Shown piece after piece: positions 34,145 to 43,102 of a stretch of DNA of 64,000 nt. How positions within the stretch are numbered: the first letter of the stretch is position 1; each line of letters opens with the position of its first letter. Position numbers and translations under genes: made by a program. Source of the DNA: Flavobacterium selenitireducens (GTDB lineage Bacteria; Bacteroidota; Bacteroidia; Flavobacteriales; Flavobacteriaceae); assembly GCF_014748335.1 (NCBI RefSeq), contig NZ_JAAVIY010000006.1, positions 124,001 through 188,000 of the forward strand. Direction: 5' to 3'. The notes beneath the pieces are model-generated. The model had not been told where the DNA came from. It did not search any database and worked only from the letters and a program-made list of their open reading frames with translations.

Positions 34145-34152
34145 CAAAAATA
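34145..34152 (-). promoter_or_regulatory. -7 promoter box for aroB
   Basis: The minus strand reads TATTTTTG, an exact TAnnTTTG match, 18 bp before the ATG at 34126. It covers the alternative TTG start. Confidence 0.55.
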
Positions 34153-34159
34153 AGGGAAT

Positions 34160-34558
34160 TTACAGATAACCGTCGGTCTTTTCTTCAATCCCGATCGAGA
34201 GGCCTTCCATGAACGCAAACAGGCTTACCCATTCGGTCGGGTCGTATTTTTCGACACCGCTCATGTACCACTTCCCGATGACCTTGATTTGGAATTCGTT
34301 GAAGCCGTCCAGGTCGATGCTCATGCCGAGCATGCCCGAGAGCATAAAATCTTCAAGGATCTCGTTGGTCACGATCTTGCGAGGAATCCCGTTGTGCACC
34401 GGCCCGTTCTTGCTTTCGTAGTTGAAGCGTCCCGAGTAAAATCCGGAGGAGAAGGCTTCCCCGCAGATGCTCAGGTCGCCTTCGATGAAAGGATTGGAAC
34501 CGAAGACGTATCCGTCCATATATTCTTTCCTGTAAACGGGATCAAAAATTTTGTCCAT
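34160..34558 (-). CDS. Hypothetical protein
   Basis: The 132-residue soluble protein is rich in Gly and aromatic residues (YMDGYVFGSNPFIEG, SSGFYSGRFNYE, FMLSGMLGMSIDL). No signal peptide, membrane span or known motif. The repeated small-residue/aromatic pattern suggests a compact alpha/beta or beta fold. It lies directly upstream of aroB on the same strand and divergent from proline dehydrogenase. Function not recognised. Confidence 0.8.
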   Translation of the reverse strand: MDKIFDPVYRKEYMDGYVFGSNPFIEGDLSICGEAFSSGFYSGRFNYESKNGPVHNGIPRKIVTNEILEDFMLSGMLGMSIDLDGFNEFQIKVIGKWYMSGVEKYDPTEWVSLFAFMEGLSIGIEEKTDGYL

Positions 34559-34572
34559 TGGTGATGTGGTAT

Positions 34573-34600
34573 CAAAGTAATTTCAGGTCAAACTTATCAA
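34573..34600 (-). promoter_or_regulatory. Probable promoter of the hypothetical gene at 34558
   Basis: On the minus strand TTG (34598-34600), 17 bp spacer, TTACTTTG (34573-34580), one mismatch to TAnnTTTG; it ends 14 bp before the ATG. Confidence 0.5.
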
Positions 34601-34670
34601 CATTGCAACTCATGGCATCCTAAAGTCGTTGAACGGTAAAAAAACTCTTTCAACCACAATTGCCGATTCG

Positions 34671-34704
34671 TTCATCGATGAAATTAAAATCGTTCATCGA
34701 CGAA
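34671..34704. promoter_or_regulatory. Twin palindromes, candidate operator upstream of proline dehydrogenase
   Basis: TTCATCGATGAA (34671-34682, a perfect 12-bp palindrome) and TTCATCGACGAA (34693-34704, one change) lie 22 bp centre to centre, about two helical turns, in the spacer shared with the divergent hypothetical gene. This is the geometry of a dimeric repressor or activator site. The remainder of the roughly 320-bp spacer shows only the two promoters. Confidence 0.5.
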
Positions 34705-34853
34705 ATGAAGTGTGAAATGCCCACGTATTTTTCGATTCCGATAGGCCCAGGATTGATGCGGCCCGACGGCGATGGGCTATACGTCGATTCCGAAAACGTT
34801 TTCGGCTAGGTCTAGTTTCGCTCCAGACGTTCGACATTCTCATTTTTCGTGTT

Positions 34854-34861
34854 TATATTTG
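34854..34861 (+). promoter_or_regulatory. -7 promoter box for proline dehydrogenase
   Basis: TATATTTG, an exact TAnnTTTG match ending 19 bp before the ATG at 34881. Confidence 0.6.
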
Positions 34862-34880
34862 CACGATCTTCAAAAATCCT

Positions 34881-36053
34881 ATGGAAAAGATATTCGACAA
34901 CACACAAACTGCCTTTGCGCTCAAAAGCGATACGGAACTCGATCGCGCTTACTTCCTGTTCAAACTTATCGACAATGAACCGCTGGTCAGGATCGGTACG
35001 GCCGTGACGAATTTCGCGATCAAGGCACATCTTCCCGTCGAAGGCCTGATCCGTGCGACCGTTTTCGATCACTTTTGCGGAGGCGTGAACGAGCAGGATT
35101 GCCTGCCGGTCGTGGACAAAATGTACAGCAAAGGAGGCGTTTCGTCCGTGTTGGATTATTCAGTTGAAGGAAAAGAAGAAGAGAGCCAATTCGATGCGGC
35201 GCTCAAAATGACGCTCAAAACCATTGAATTTGCCGAAGAAAAACAGGCCATCCCATTCGCCGTGTTCAAACCGACAGGCTTCGGACGCCTCGACCTTTAC
35301 GAAAAAATAGGAGCGAAGCAGGAACTGACGCCCCAGGAAAAAGCCGAGTGGAATCGCGTGCTGGAACGATTTGACATTGTCTGTAAGGCGGCACACGACA
35401 AAGATGTTGCTTTGCTGATCGATGCCGAAGAAAGCTGGATGCAGGACGCGGCCGATGATGTCGTCGAAGATATGATGCGCAAATACAATAAGCAAAAGGT
35501 GATCGTCTACAACACCTTGCAACTTTATCGACACGATAGGTTGCCGTATCTGCAACGGCTGCACGAGCGCGCAAAAGCCGACGGGTTTTACATCGGGATG
35601 AAGCTTGTGCGCGGCGCCTATATGGAAAAAGAGCACAAACGGGCCGAGGAAAAAGGCTATCCGACTCCGATCTGTTCCACCAAAGAAGCGACCGACCTGA
35701 ACTACGACGCCGGCGTGGCTTATATGGTCGACCACATCGATTCCATGGCCGTTTTCGCCGGGACACATAACGAAGACAGTTCCTACAAACTGATGCAATT
35801 GATGCAGGACCGCGGGATTGACAAAAATGACGGGCGCGTTTGGTTCGGACAGTTGTACGGAATGAGCGACAATATCAGTTATAATCTCGCCGCGGAAGGC
35901 TACAACGTGGCCAAATACCTTCCGTTCGGGCCGGTGCGCGACGTGATGCCGTACCTGATCAGGCGGGCCGAAGAAAATACTTCCGTGGCCGGACAGACGA
36001 GCCGCGAACTCACGTTGATCAAAAGAGAGCGCGACCGGAGAAAAGGGAAATAA
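34881..36053 (+). CDS. Proline dehydrogenase
   Basis: The 390-residue monofunctional FAD enzyme oxidises proline to pyrroline-5-carboxylate at the inner membrane. The PutA/ProDH beta/alpha barrel motifs are present: LLIDAEESW, VIVYNTLQLY, MKLVRGAYMEKE, FAGTHNEDSS, FGQLYGMSDNIS, and the substrate-binding end YLPFGPVRDVMPYLIRRAEEN. Unlike the two-domain PutA it carries no P5C dehydrogenase domain. Twin palindromes about 180 bp upstream may be its operator. The next gene, exonuclease III, is convergent. Confidence 0.94.
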   Translation: MEKIFDNTQTAFALKSDTELDRAYFLFKLIDNEPLVRIGTAVTNFAIKAHLPVEGLIRATVFDHFCGGVNEQDCLPVVDKMYSKGGVSSVLDYSVEGKEEESQFDAALKMTLKTIEFAEEKQAIPFAVFKPTGFGRLDLYEKIGAKQELTPQEKAEWNRVLERFDIVCKAAHDKDVALLIDAEESWMQDAADDVVEDMMRKYNKQKVIVYNTLQLYRHDRLPYLQRLHERAKADGFYIGMKLVRGAYMEKEHKRAEEKGYPTPICSTKEATDLNYDAGVAYMVDHIDSMAVFAGTHNEDSSYKLMQLMQDRGIDKNDGRVWFGQLYGMSDNISYNLAAEGYNVAKYLPFGPVRDVMPYLIRRAEENTSVAGQTSRELTLIKRERDRRKGK

Positions 36054-36087
36054 TCGGAATTACTTCCAAACGATTGGCGGACGTAGC

Positions 36088-36876
36088 TTATTTATCTTTG
36101 ATTTTATGATCAAGCTCGATCCAGACCGGTGCGTGGTCGCTTGATTTTTCCCAACCGCGGACGTGTTTGTCTACCTGGGCGTCTTTGAGTTTGTCGACAA
36201 GTTCTTCGCTGAGCAGGAAATGATCGATTCGAAGCCCGGCATTGCGTCCGTAAGCATCGCGAAAATAATCCCAAAACGTATAAATGACGTCCTCCGGATA
36301 CAAATGCCGTATGGCGTCCGTCCAGCCTTGGGAAAGGAGTTTGTGGAATGCCTCCCGCGTTTCCGGGCGAAACAGCGCGTCTTTTACCCATCGCTCAGGT
36401 TTGTAAACATCCAGTTCGGTCGGCATGACGTTAAAGTCGCCCAAAAGGATAACGGGCGTCTTAAAATCCAGCAATACCTTCGCGCGCTTTGCCAGTCGGT
36501 CGAACCATTTGAGCTTGTAGTCGAATTTTGGTCCAGGTGACGGATTCCCGTTTGGCAGATAAAGACAACAAATCAAAATGCCGCCAACCAACGCTTCGAG
36601 ATAACGGCTCTGTACGTCTTCGGGATCTCCGGGCAGAGCGCGTCCCACTTCTTTGATTTCGAGTCCGCGCGTGAGGATCGCCACGCCGTTCCAGCTTTTC
36701 TGCCCGTGCCAGATTGCGTTGTAACCGGCGGCTAGTATCGCCTCCTCGGGGAATTTTTCCTGGGGCGCTTTTAGTTCCTGAAGACACACGATATCTGGCT
36801 TTGCCTCGTCGAGCCATCTCAAAAGGACTGGCAAACGGCCGTTGACGCCGTTCACATTATAAGTTGCAATTTTCAT
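36088..36876 (-). CDS. xth: Exodeoxyribonuclease III
   Basis: The 262-residue member of the endonuclease/exonuclease/phosphatase family is an AP endonuclease and 3'-exonuclease of base-excision repair. Motifs are IATYNVNGVNGRL, CLQELKAPQ (metal-binding Glu), SWNGVAIL, GDFNVMPTELDV, the RIDHFLLS segment and the C-terminal SDHAPVWIEL. The ATG at 36876 gives the canonical MKIATYNVNG start; the 58 residues read upstream look non-coding. A TAACTTTA box (36892-36899) lies 15 bp before it. Confidence 0.94.
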   Translation of the reverse strand: MKIATYNVNGVNGRLPVLLRWLDEAKPDIVCLQELKAPQEKFPEEAILAAGYNAIWHGQKSWNGVAILTRGLEIKEVGRALPGDPEDVQSRYLEALVGGILICCLYLPNGNPSPGPKFDYKLKWFDRLAKRAKVLLDFKTPVILLGDFNVMPTELDVYKPERWVKDALFRPETREAFHKLLSQGWTDAIRHLYPEDVIYTFWDYFRDAYGRNAGLRIDHFLLSEELVDKLKDAQVDKHVRGWEKSSDHAPVWIELDHKIKDK

Positions 36877-37132
36877 CGGATCGATTTTGATTAAAGTTAC
36901 ACCTTTCAATTGAGAAAAAATGTTGGATGTGGCGCCAAAGCCAAAATCAGAAAACTGCAAACTGACAATTATCGAAAAAACATGTAAATCGTGTAACAAA
37001 CCATCCGATTTTAATAACAAAATTTGTGGATTCGGGCTCCCCGCAACCAAACAACAAACACAAATTGCCAGTTTTTATGCCTAAATTTCCAATTGCTGCC
37101 GTGTATCCGATCAGCCAAATACCCATGGTTTT

Positions 37133-38374
37133 ATGATCCTGATCGTAGACGACAAGAAGGAAAACATACTTCCGTTAAAAAAAATCCTTGAGGTTCACGG
37201 GCTCGGGTCGGATTCGGCTGAGTCCGGAGAAGAAGCCCTCCTGAAAATACTCAAACGCGATTATTCGCTGATCATAATGGACGTACAAATGCCGGGAATG
37301 GACGGTTTCGAGGTAGTTGAAACGCTGTCGGGAAGCAGTCGGACCAAAGATATTCCGGTGATTTTCCTCTCGGCGATCAACAAAGAGAAAAAGTACATCG
37401 CAAAAGGGTACGAATCCGGGGCTGTCGACTATATCACAAAGCCTGTCGATCCGGATTTACTCATCCTGAAAGTCAAGACCTTCCTTAAACTATACGAGCA
37501 ACACAAGGAACTCAAAGACATGCGCGATTTGCTTTCCAAAGAGATCGAGATCCGGAAAGAAACCCAGCAAGAGCTGATGCTCGCCAACGAAAACCTCGAA
37601 TACAAAGTTGCCGAGCGCACCCTCGAACTCACCAAAAACAACGAAGTGCTGGAATTGCGCAACCACGAACTCCAGCAGTTTGCCTGGGTGGTTTCCCACG
37701 ATTTGAAAGAGCCGTTGCGCAAGATCGAAACGTTTGTGAAATTGCTGCGCGACCGCTATCTGGTTCCCGAGGAAAAGGCAGTCGATTATGCCAACCGTAC
37801 CGTCGGATCGGCCTCGAGGATGACGAACCTGATCAACGACCTGCTCGATTATTCGCGCCTGTCGGCCTCCGTGTTGCCAGAAGAAGTCTACCTCGACGAT
37901 GTCGTCAATGAGGTTCTCGCCGATCTGGAGCATCAGATAAGTGCCAAAAAAGCGGTTATACATGCCAGCAACCTGCCCAAGATCGAAGGAATTCCAGGGC
38001 AGCTTCGGCAACTTTTCCAAAATATAATAGGGAATGCGCTCAAATTCTCCAACGAAGGCGTCGCGCCCCTGATAAAGGTAGACTGTGAACGGGTGTCCGA
38101 CAAGGATTTTGAGGCGGCCTTATCGGATGACGGCGCTTATTGGCGCATTACCATCAGCGACAACGGCATCGGCTTCGATGAAATGTACCTCGATCGGATT
38201 TTCGTGATTTTCCAAAGCTTACACGATCGCCAGAGTTTCGAAGGAACCGGGATCGGACTTGCCATCGCAAAAAAAATTGTCGAGCGCCACAATGGCCTGA
38301 TCACCGCCAAAAGCGTACCCGGCCAAGGCGCTACTTTTATGATTGTTTTACCCGCTATACCAAACATCCGATAA
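37133..38374 (+). CDS. Receiver-histidine kinase hybrid (first gene of signalling operon)
   Basis: The 413-residue soluble protein has an N-terminal receiver (Asp50 in IMDVQMPGMDG, Lys in ITKPVD), then a coiled-coil linker (about 125-175), a HisKA domain with His189 in VVSHDLKEPL and an HATPase domain (DNGIGFDE, GTGIGLAIAKK). A receiver placed before the kinase means kinase activity is probably controlled by phosphorylation of Asp50, for example by the large kinase encoded next. Its stop codon is followed with no gap by the ATG of that kinase. Confidence 0.92.
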   Translation: MILIVDDKKENILPLKKILEVHGLGSDSAESGEEALLKILKRDYSLIIMDVQMPGMDGFEVVETLSGSSRTKDIPVIFLSAINKEKKYIAKGYESGAVDYITKPVDPDLLILKVKTFLKLYEQHKELKDMRDLLSKEIEIRKETQQELMLANENLEYKVAERTLELTKNNEVLELRNHELQQFAWVVSHDLKEPLRKIETFVKLLRDRYLVPEEKAVDYANRTVGSASRMTNLINDLLDYSRLSASVLPEEVYLDDVVNEVLADLEHQISAKKAVIHASNLPKIEGIPGQLRQLFQNIIGNALKFSNEGVAPLIKVDCERVSDKDFEAALSDDGAYWRITISDNGIGFDEMYLDRIFVIFQSLHDRQSFEGTGIGLAIAKKIVERHNGLITAKSVPGQGATFMIVLPAIPNIR

Positions 38375-41300
38375 ATGAATACTACCTTTAAAAGAAACCT
38401 CATTGTTAGTTTTGGCGTTTCGATTTTGCTGCTGCTTGTGAGCTCCGGTGCGGCTTACCTGAGTATCCGAAGCTTGTTGGGCAGCACGGAACTCGTCGAC
38501 CACACCAATGAGGTGATCTACAACCTGAACCGCGGCCAGCAAGTGATCGTGGACGCCCAGACATCCATGAGAGGTTTTATCATTACGGGCAAGGACGATT
38601 ATCTCGCCGACTACAACGGAGCCGAGGTCAGGGCCGATGCCTACTTCAACAAACTCAAGGAACTTACCAGCGACAATCCCGTACAACAAAACAATCTGCG
38701 CGAACTCGTGCCGTTGCGACTAAAATTTTTCCTGTATTTGAGGGCGAGGGTCGAGGAAAAGAAACGAGGCGAATTCGTTACCTCCGAACTGGGAGCCGGC
38801 AAGGATATCATGAATGAGATGCGCAAGATCATAAGGCGCATGGAGAGCCAAGAAACCCAGTTGCTCGACGCGCGTACGCAGGAATCGACACGCTATTCGA
38901 ATTACAGTGTGATGCTGATCGTGGGCGCCGCTTTGATTTCGATAGCGCTCAGCATATTGTTCTTTGCCAGGATCCTCAACGATTACAACGAACGCAGCCG
39001 ACTCAACAGGGAATTGCTCGAAAAGGAAGCCGAAATTGCCGAACGCATCCGCATTATCAGCGGGATCGCGGTTCAGATCACACAGGGCAATTTCAAGGTT
39101 CGGGTCAAGGATTCGACTTCAGATTCCTTGGGAAGCGTTGGCGAGTCGCTCAACAATATGGCCATGGAACTCGACCGTTCGTTCCAATCCTTATCGGACA
39201 AAGAATGGCTGCAAACCGGAGTAGCCGGACTTTCGGACGTGATGATAGGCGATAAGCCGCTCCGGCAACTGGCCAAGGACGTCATTACCTATGTTGCGGA
39301 ATACACCTCGAGCCAGGCCGCGGTCCTTTACGTGCAGGATGGCGACGAGCTGTCGGCGGTTTCCGGTTTCAGCTACGTCCCGAACGCCAAGCGCGAAAAA
39401 ATCCAGATCGGGCAAGGTTTGGTAGGGCAGGCGGTAGAGTCTGACAAATTGCTCGAGATCAAGACGGATGCCGTCGAAAACATTGCGATCTCCTACGCTT
39501 TGGGAGAAATGAAACCCAAGCACATCGTGGCGGTCCCGCTTAGGGAAACCAATGTGGAAGGCGCATTGGAACTCGCCACTTCCAATCATTTCACGCCTTT
39601 GCAGATCGAATTTCTCGATACGGTTTCAGACAATATTGCCGTGGCGCTCAAATCGGCCCAAAACCGGGCGAAAGTCCAGGAGCTCCTCGAGGAAACCCAG
39701 GCTCAGGCCGAAGAACTCAAAGCCCAGCACACCGAACTCGAAAGCATGAATGCCGAACTCGAAGCACAGACCGAGAAACTGCAGGCATCGGAAGAAGAAC
39801 TCAAAGTGCAGCAGGAAGAACTGCAGCAAACCAATGAAGAACTGGCCGAACGCAGCGTGTTGCTCGAAGAGCGGAACACTGAAATCCAGAAGAAATCGGA
39901 AGATCTCGAGCGCACGACGCGTTACAAATCGGAATTTTTGGCCAATATGTCACACGAGTTGCGCACGCCGTTGAACTCAATTTTGCTGCTGAGCCGATTG
40001 TTGTCTGAAAACAACGACCGGAACATGAACGACGAACAGGTTGAATTCTCGAGGGTCATCAACAGCTCCGGAAATGGCTTGTTGGGCCTTATCGATGAGA
40101 TCCTGGATTTGTCCAAGATCGAGGCGGGCAAAATGGATCTCGAATTCGCCGAAGTCTCCGTACAGGAGATCACAGGTTCGATGAACAGCCTGTTTTCCGA
40201 AGTGGCAAAAGAAAAAGGCATTGCGTTCCATCTCGAAGTAAAGGAAGCTCCCGTGGTCATCCGGACCGATAAAATGCGTCTGGAACAAATCCTTAAAAAC
40301 CTGATTTCAAACGCGATAAAATTTACCGAGAAAGGTTCGGTCACGCTCGGGATCGTGAAAACGACGGACAAAAAGGTGGTATTTTCTGTAAAAGATACCG
40401 GAATCGGCATACCGCGCGAAAAGCAAATGCTGATTTTCGAAGCCTTCCAGCAAGCTGACGGTTCCACAAAGCGAAAGTACGGCGGAACGGGCCTCGGCCT
40501 GTCCATCAGCCGGGAACTCGCCAAACTGCTCAGAGGCGAACTCAAATTGGAAAGTAAACCCGGAGCGGGAAGCGAGTTCACGCTTACTATCCCATTGGCG
40601 GCCTCATCTGCTGCCATTACGTCATTTTCTGACAATATCGAGACGGAAACTGCCGAGGTTGTCGAGGAAAATCCAACCCAGAAATCCGTGGAATACCTGA
40701 GCGATTCTATTCCGGACGATATTCCGGACGACCGCGATTCGATCGAGCAAGGGGAGAAATCGATCCTGATCGTAGAAGATGACACGAATTTCGCCATGTC
40801 GCTGCTCGAATTTACCCGCAAACGTGGCTATAAAGGGATTGTGGCCGTTCGCGGCGACCATGCCCTGAACCTGGCCCTGGCGTATAAACCGGTTGGCGTG
40901 TTGCTCGACATACAGCTTCCGATAAAAAGCGGATGGGAAGTCATGGAAGAACTCAAGGCAAATGGCCAAACCCGACACATTCCCGTGCATATCATGTCGT
41001 CCCATAAATTGCGGCAGGAGAGCCTGCTCAAGGGCGCGATCAACTTTTTGGACAAACCGGTCGCTTATGAACAGATTCCGGATGTCTTCCGACGCATCGA
41101 ACAAATCGTGAACCGCGATTCCCAAAAGGTGCTCATTATCGAGGACAATCCGAAGCATGCCAAGGCCCTGGCGTATTTCCTGGAAACGCACAATATCAAT
41201 TCCGAGGTCAAAAGCGATATTTCCGAAAGCGTAAGTGCGTTGGAAAAGTCGGATGTGCATTGCGTAATCCTCGACATGGGTATTCCAGACAAACAATCGT

Positions 41301-41926
41301 ATGAAATCCTCGAAAACATCAAGAAAAACAAAGGGTTTGAGAATTTGCCGGTCATCGTTTTCACCGGAAAGAGCCTTTCGCTGAAGGAAGAGGTCAAGAT
41401 CAAGCATTACGCCGATTCCATCATTGTCAAGACGGCGCATTCCTACCAACGTATGCTCGATGAGGTTTCCCTTTTCCTGCATCTGATGGAGGAACAGAAA
41501 AAATCAGGATCGAAAGCCCCGAAGGCCAATATGCTCAACAATGTGCTCAGCGGCAAATCGGTGCTTGTCGTAGACGATGACGTGCGCAACATCTACTCCC
41601 TGACAAAGGCGCTGGAAACGGTAAACATGAAAGTCATCACGGCAATCGATGGCAAGGAGGCGCTGAAGGCACTCGAGGCCCATCCCGAGACCGACGTGGT
41701 GCTGCTCGACATGATGATGCCCAACATGGACGGATATGAAACGGCAACGCGCATACGCGAAAACAAGAAATTCAGGAACCTTCCTGTGATTGCCGTCACC
41801 GCCAAGGCCATGACAGGGGATCGCGAAAAATGCATCAACGCCGGGGCATCCGATTACATCACCAAGCCGGTCGATGTCGATCAATTGATGTCGCTGCTTC
41901 GCGTTTGGCTTTACGAAAAGAATTGA
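38375..41926 (+). CDS. CHASE3-HAMP-GAF hybrid histidine kinase with three receivers
   Basis: The 1183-residue membrane sensor has a first span (about 8-30), a CHASE3-type extracytoplasmic helical domain (about 35-175), a second span (about 178-200), a HAMP (about 200-270) and a GAF (about 290-440). A long Gln/Glu coiled coil (about 440-510) leads to HisKA with His527 (MSHELRTPLNS) and HATPase (DTGIGI, GTGLGLSIS). Three receivers follow, with Asp845 (LLDIQLP), Asp967 (LDMGIP) and Asp1112 (LDMMMPNMDGYE). The second receiver has IVKTAHS where KP is usual. The architecture is that of stress phosphorelay kinases that partner CheB/CheR-like proteins, both encoded downstream. Confidence 0.93.
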   Translation: MNTTFKRNLIVSFGVSILLLLVSSGAAYLSIRSLLGSTELVDHTNEVIYNLNRGQQVIVDAQTSMRGFIITGKDDYLADYNGAEVRADAYFNKLKELTSDNPVQQNNLRELVPLRLKFFLYLRARVEEKKRGEFVTSELGAGKDIMNEMRKIIRRMESQETQLLDARTQESTRYSNYSVMLIVGAALISIALSILFFARILNDYNERSRLNRELLEKEAEIAERIRIISGIAVQITQGNFKVRVKDSTSDSLGSVGESLNNMAMELDRSFQSLSDKEWLQTGVAGLSDVMIGDKPLRQLAKDVITYVAEYTSSQAAVLYVQDGDELSAVSGFSYVPNAKREKIQIGQGLVGQAVESDKLLEIKTDAVENIAISYALGEMKPKHIVAVPLRETNVEGALELATSNHFTPLQIEFLDTVSDNIAVALKSAQNRAKVQELLEETQAQAEELKAQHTELESMNAELEAQTEKLQASEEELKVQQEELQQTNEELAERSVLLEERNTEIQKKSEDLERTTRYKSEFLANMSHELRTPLNSILLLSRLLSENNDRNMNDEQVEFSRVINSSGNGLLGLIDEILDLSKIEAGKMDLEFAEVSVQEITGSMNSLFSEVAKEKGIAFHLEVKEAPVVIRTDKMRLEQILKNLISNAIKFTEKGSVTLGIVKTTDKKVVFSVKDTGIGIPREKQMLIFEAFQQADGSTKRKYGGTGLGLSISRELAKLLRGELKLESKPGAGSEFTLTIPLAASSAAITSFSDNIETETAEVVEENPTQKSVEYLSDSIPDDIPDDRDSIEQGEKSILIVEDDTNFAMSLLEFTRKRGYKGIVAVRGDHALNLALAYKPVGVLLDIQLPIKSGWEVMEELKANGQTRHIPVHIMSSHKLRQESLLKGAINFLDKPVAYEQIPDVFRRIEQIVNRDSQKVLIIEDNPKHAKALAYFLETHNINSEVKSDISESVSALEKSDVHCVILDMGIPDKQSYEILENIKKNKGFENLPVIVFTGKSLSLKEEVKIKHYADSIIVKTAHSYQRMLDEVSLFLHLMEEQKKSGSKAPKANMLNNVLSGKSVLVVDDDVRNIYSLTKALETVNMKVITAIDGKEALKALEAHPETDVVLLDMMMPNMDGYETATRIRENKKFRNLPVIAVTAKAMTGDREKCINAGASDYITKPVDVDQLMSLLRVWLYEKN

Positions 41927-41927
41927 T

Positions 41928-42296
41928 ATGGAAGCAAAAAAAATACTGATTGTCGACGACGACAGCCGCAATATTTTCGCACTTTCGGCGGTCTTACGAT
42001 CACGCGGTTTCGATTGTCCCTCATGCGCAAGTGCCTCTGACGCTATCGCGTTGCTCAAGACAGACGCTCCCGTCGATCTTTTACTGCTCGACATGATGAT
42101 GCCGGACCTCGATGGTTACGAGGCCATTCCGCTGATCAGGGCCATTGCGCATCGCTCCGGTTTGCCGATTATCGCCGTTACGGCACAGGCGATGCTGGGC
42201 GATCGCGAAAAATGCCTAAACGCCGGTGCGGACGATTACATATCGAAGCCTGTGGACGTGGATAAACTTTTTGACGTCATTTCACGCCGGGTATGA
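41928..42296 (+). CDS. Single-domain response regulator
   Basis: The 122-residue protein is a receiver domain only (acidic pair in VDDDSRN, Asp55 in LLDMMMPDLDGYE, Thr in AVTAQAM, Lys in ISKPVDVDK). It resembles the third receiver of the preceding kinase closely, as if derived by duplication. It starts one base after that gene stops and overlaps the cheR start by 4 bp. With no output domain it would act as a phosphorelay shuttle, or bind CheR or CheB, which lacks a receiver here. Confidence 0.92.
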   Translation: MEAKKILIVDDDSRNIFALSAVLRSRGFDCPSCASASDAIALLKTDAPVDLLLLDMMMPDLDGYEAIPLIRAIAHRSGLPIIAVTAQAMLGDREKCLNAGADDYISKPVDVDKLFDVISRRV

Positions 42297-43102
42297 TTGA
42301 AGATCGCGAAATAGACTGGCTCATCAACGAGGTGCACGAATACTACGGCTACGATTTCAGCGGTTATTCGCGCGCGTCTTTCCGGCGTCGGGTGGATCGC
42401 CTGATGGAAGTGGACGGCTTCAAGGAATTTGGGGCGTTTCTTTCGAAGATCAGGTCGGAACCCGATTATTTCCGACGCATGGTCGAAGAAATTACCGTGA
42501 ACGTGACTGAGATGTTCCGCGACCCGGCATTCTACAAAACATTGCGCACCAAAATCCTCCCCGAATTAGGGACAAAACCGTTTGTGAGGATTTGGCACGC
42601 CGGATGTTCGACGGGAGAAGAAGTCTACTCTATGGCCATTTTGCTCGAAGAATCGAAGTTGCTGCACAAATCGCTGCTCTACGCCACAGACATCAACCCT
42701 CAGGTACTTGAGACGGCCAGGAAAGGCATTTTCCCTTTGCGGATGATGAAGGATTATTCCGAAAACTATGTCGCCTCGGGCGGTCACCAGGATTTTTCAG
42801 GTTATTACACGGCCAATTACGGCTACGCCAAGTTCAGCGAAAGGTTCAGCAAAAAAATGGTGTTTTCCCAGCACAATCTCGTCTCCGACCGCTCGTTCAA
42901 CGAGTTTGATCTCATATTGTGCCGCAACGTGCTGATCTACTTTGACAAGGAGCTCCAGGACCACGCCCTGCAACTCTTCGACGACAGTCTTTCCCTTCTC
43001 GGTCACCTGGCGTTGGGTACCAAGGAAAGCATTAAATTTTCCGGCATCCAAAAGAAATACCAACAGCTCGACAAAGAAAAAATATGGAAAAAGGTCAAGT
43101 GA
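42293..43102 (+). CDS. cheR: CheR-type protein-glutamate methyltransferase
   Basis: The 269-residue protein has the CheR N-terminal helical domain (FRRRVDRLMEV) and a SAM-binding domain (IWHAGCSTGEEVYSMA, ATDINPQVL, DLILCRNVLIYF). CheR methylates glutamates of chemoreceptors. None is encoded in the window, so the target may be a kinase or coiled coil of this operon (inference). The gene overlaps the receiver gene by 4 bp and the cheB gene by 19 bp, which points to tight co-production. Confidence 0.93.
   Translation: MIEDREIDWLINEVHEYYGYDFSGYSRASFRRRVDRLMEVDGFKEFGAFLSKIRSEPDYFRRMVEEITVNVTEMFRDPAFYKTLRTKILPELGTKPFVRIWHAGCSTGEEVYSMAILLEESKLLHKSLLYATDINPQVLETARKGIFPLRMMKDYSENYVASGGHQDFSGYYTANYGYAKFSERFSKKMVFSQHNLVSDRSFNEFDLILCRNVLIYFDKELQDHALQLFDDSLSLLGHLALGTKESIKFSGIQKKYQQLDKEKIWKKVK

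Noticed and set aside
36877..37050. 58-residue N-terminal extension of exonuclease III
   Set aside because: The canonical MKIATYNVNG start lies at 36876; the extension is low quality and covers the promoter region.
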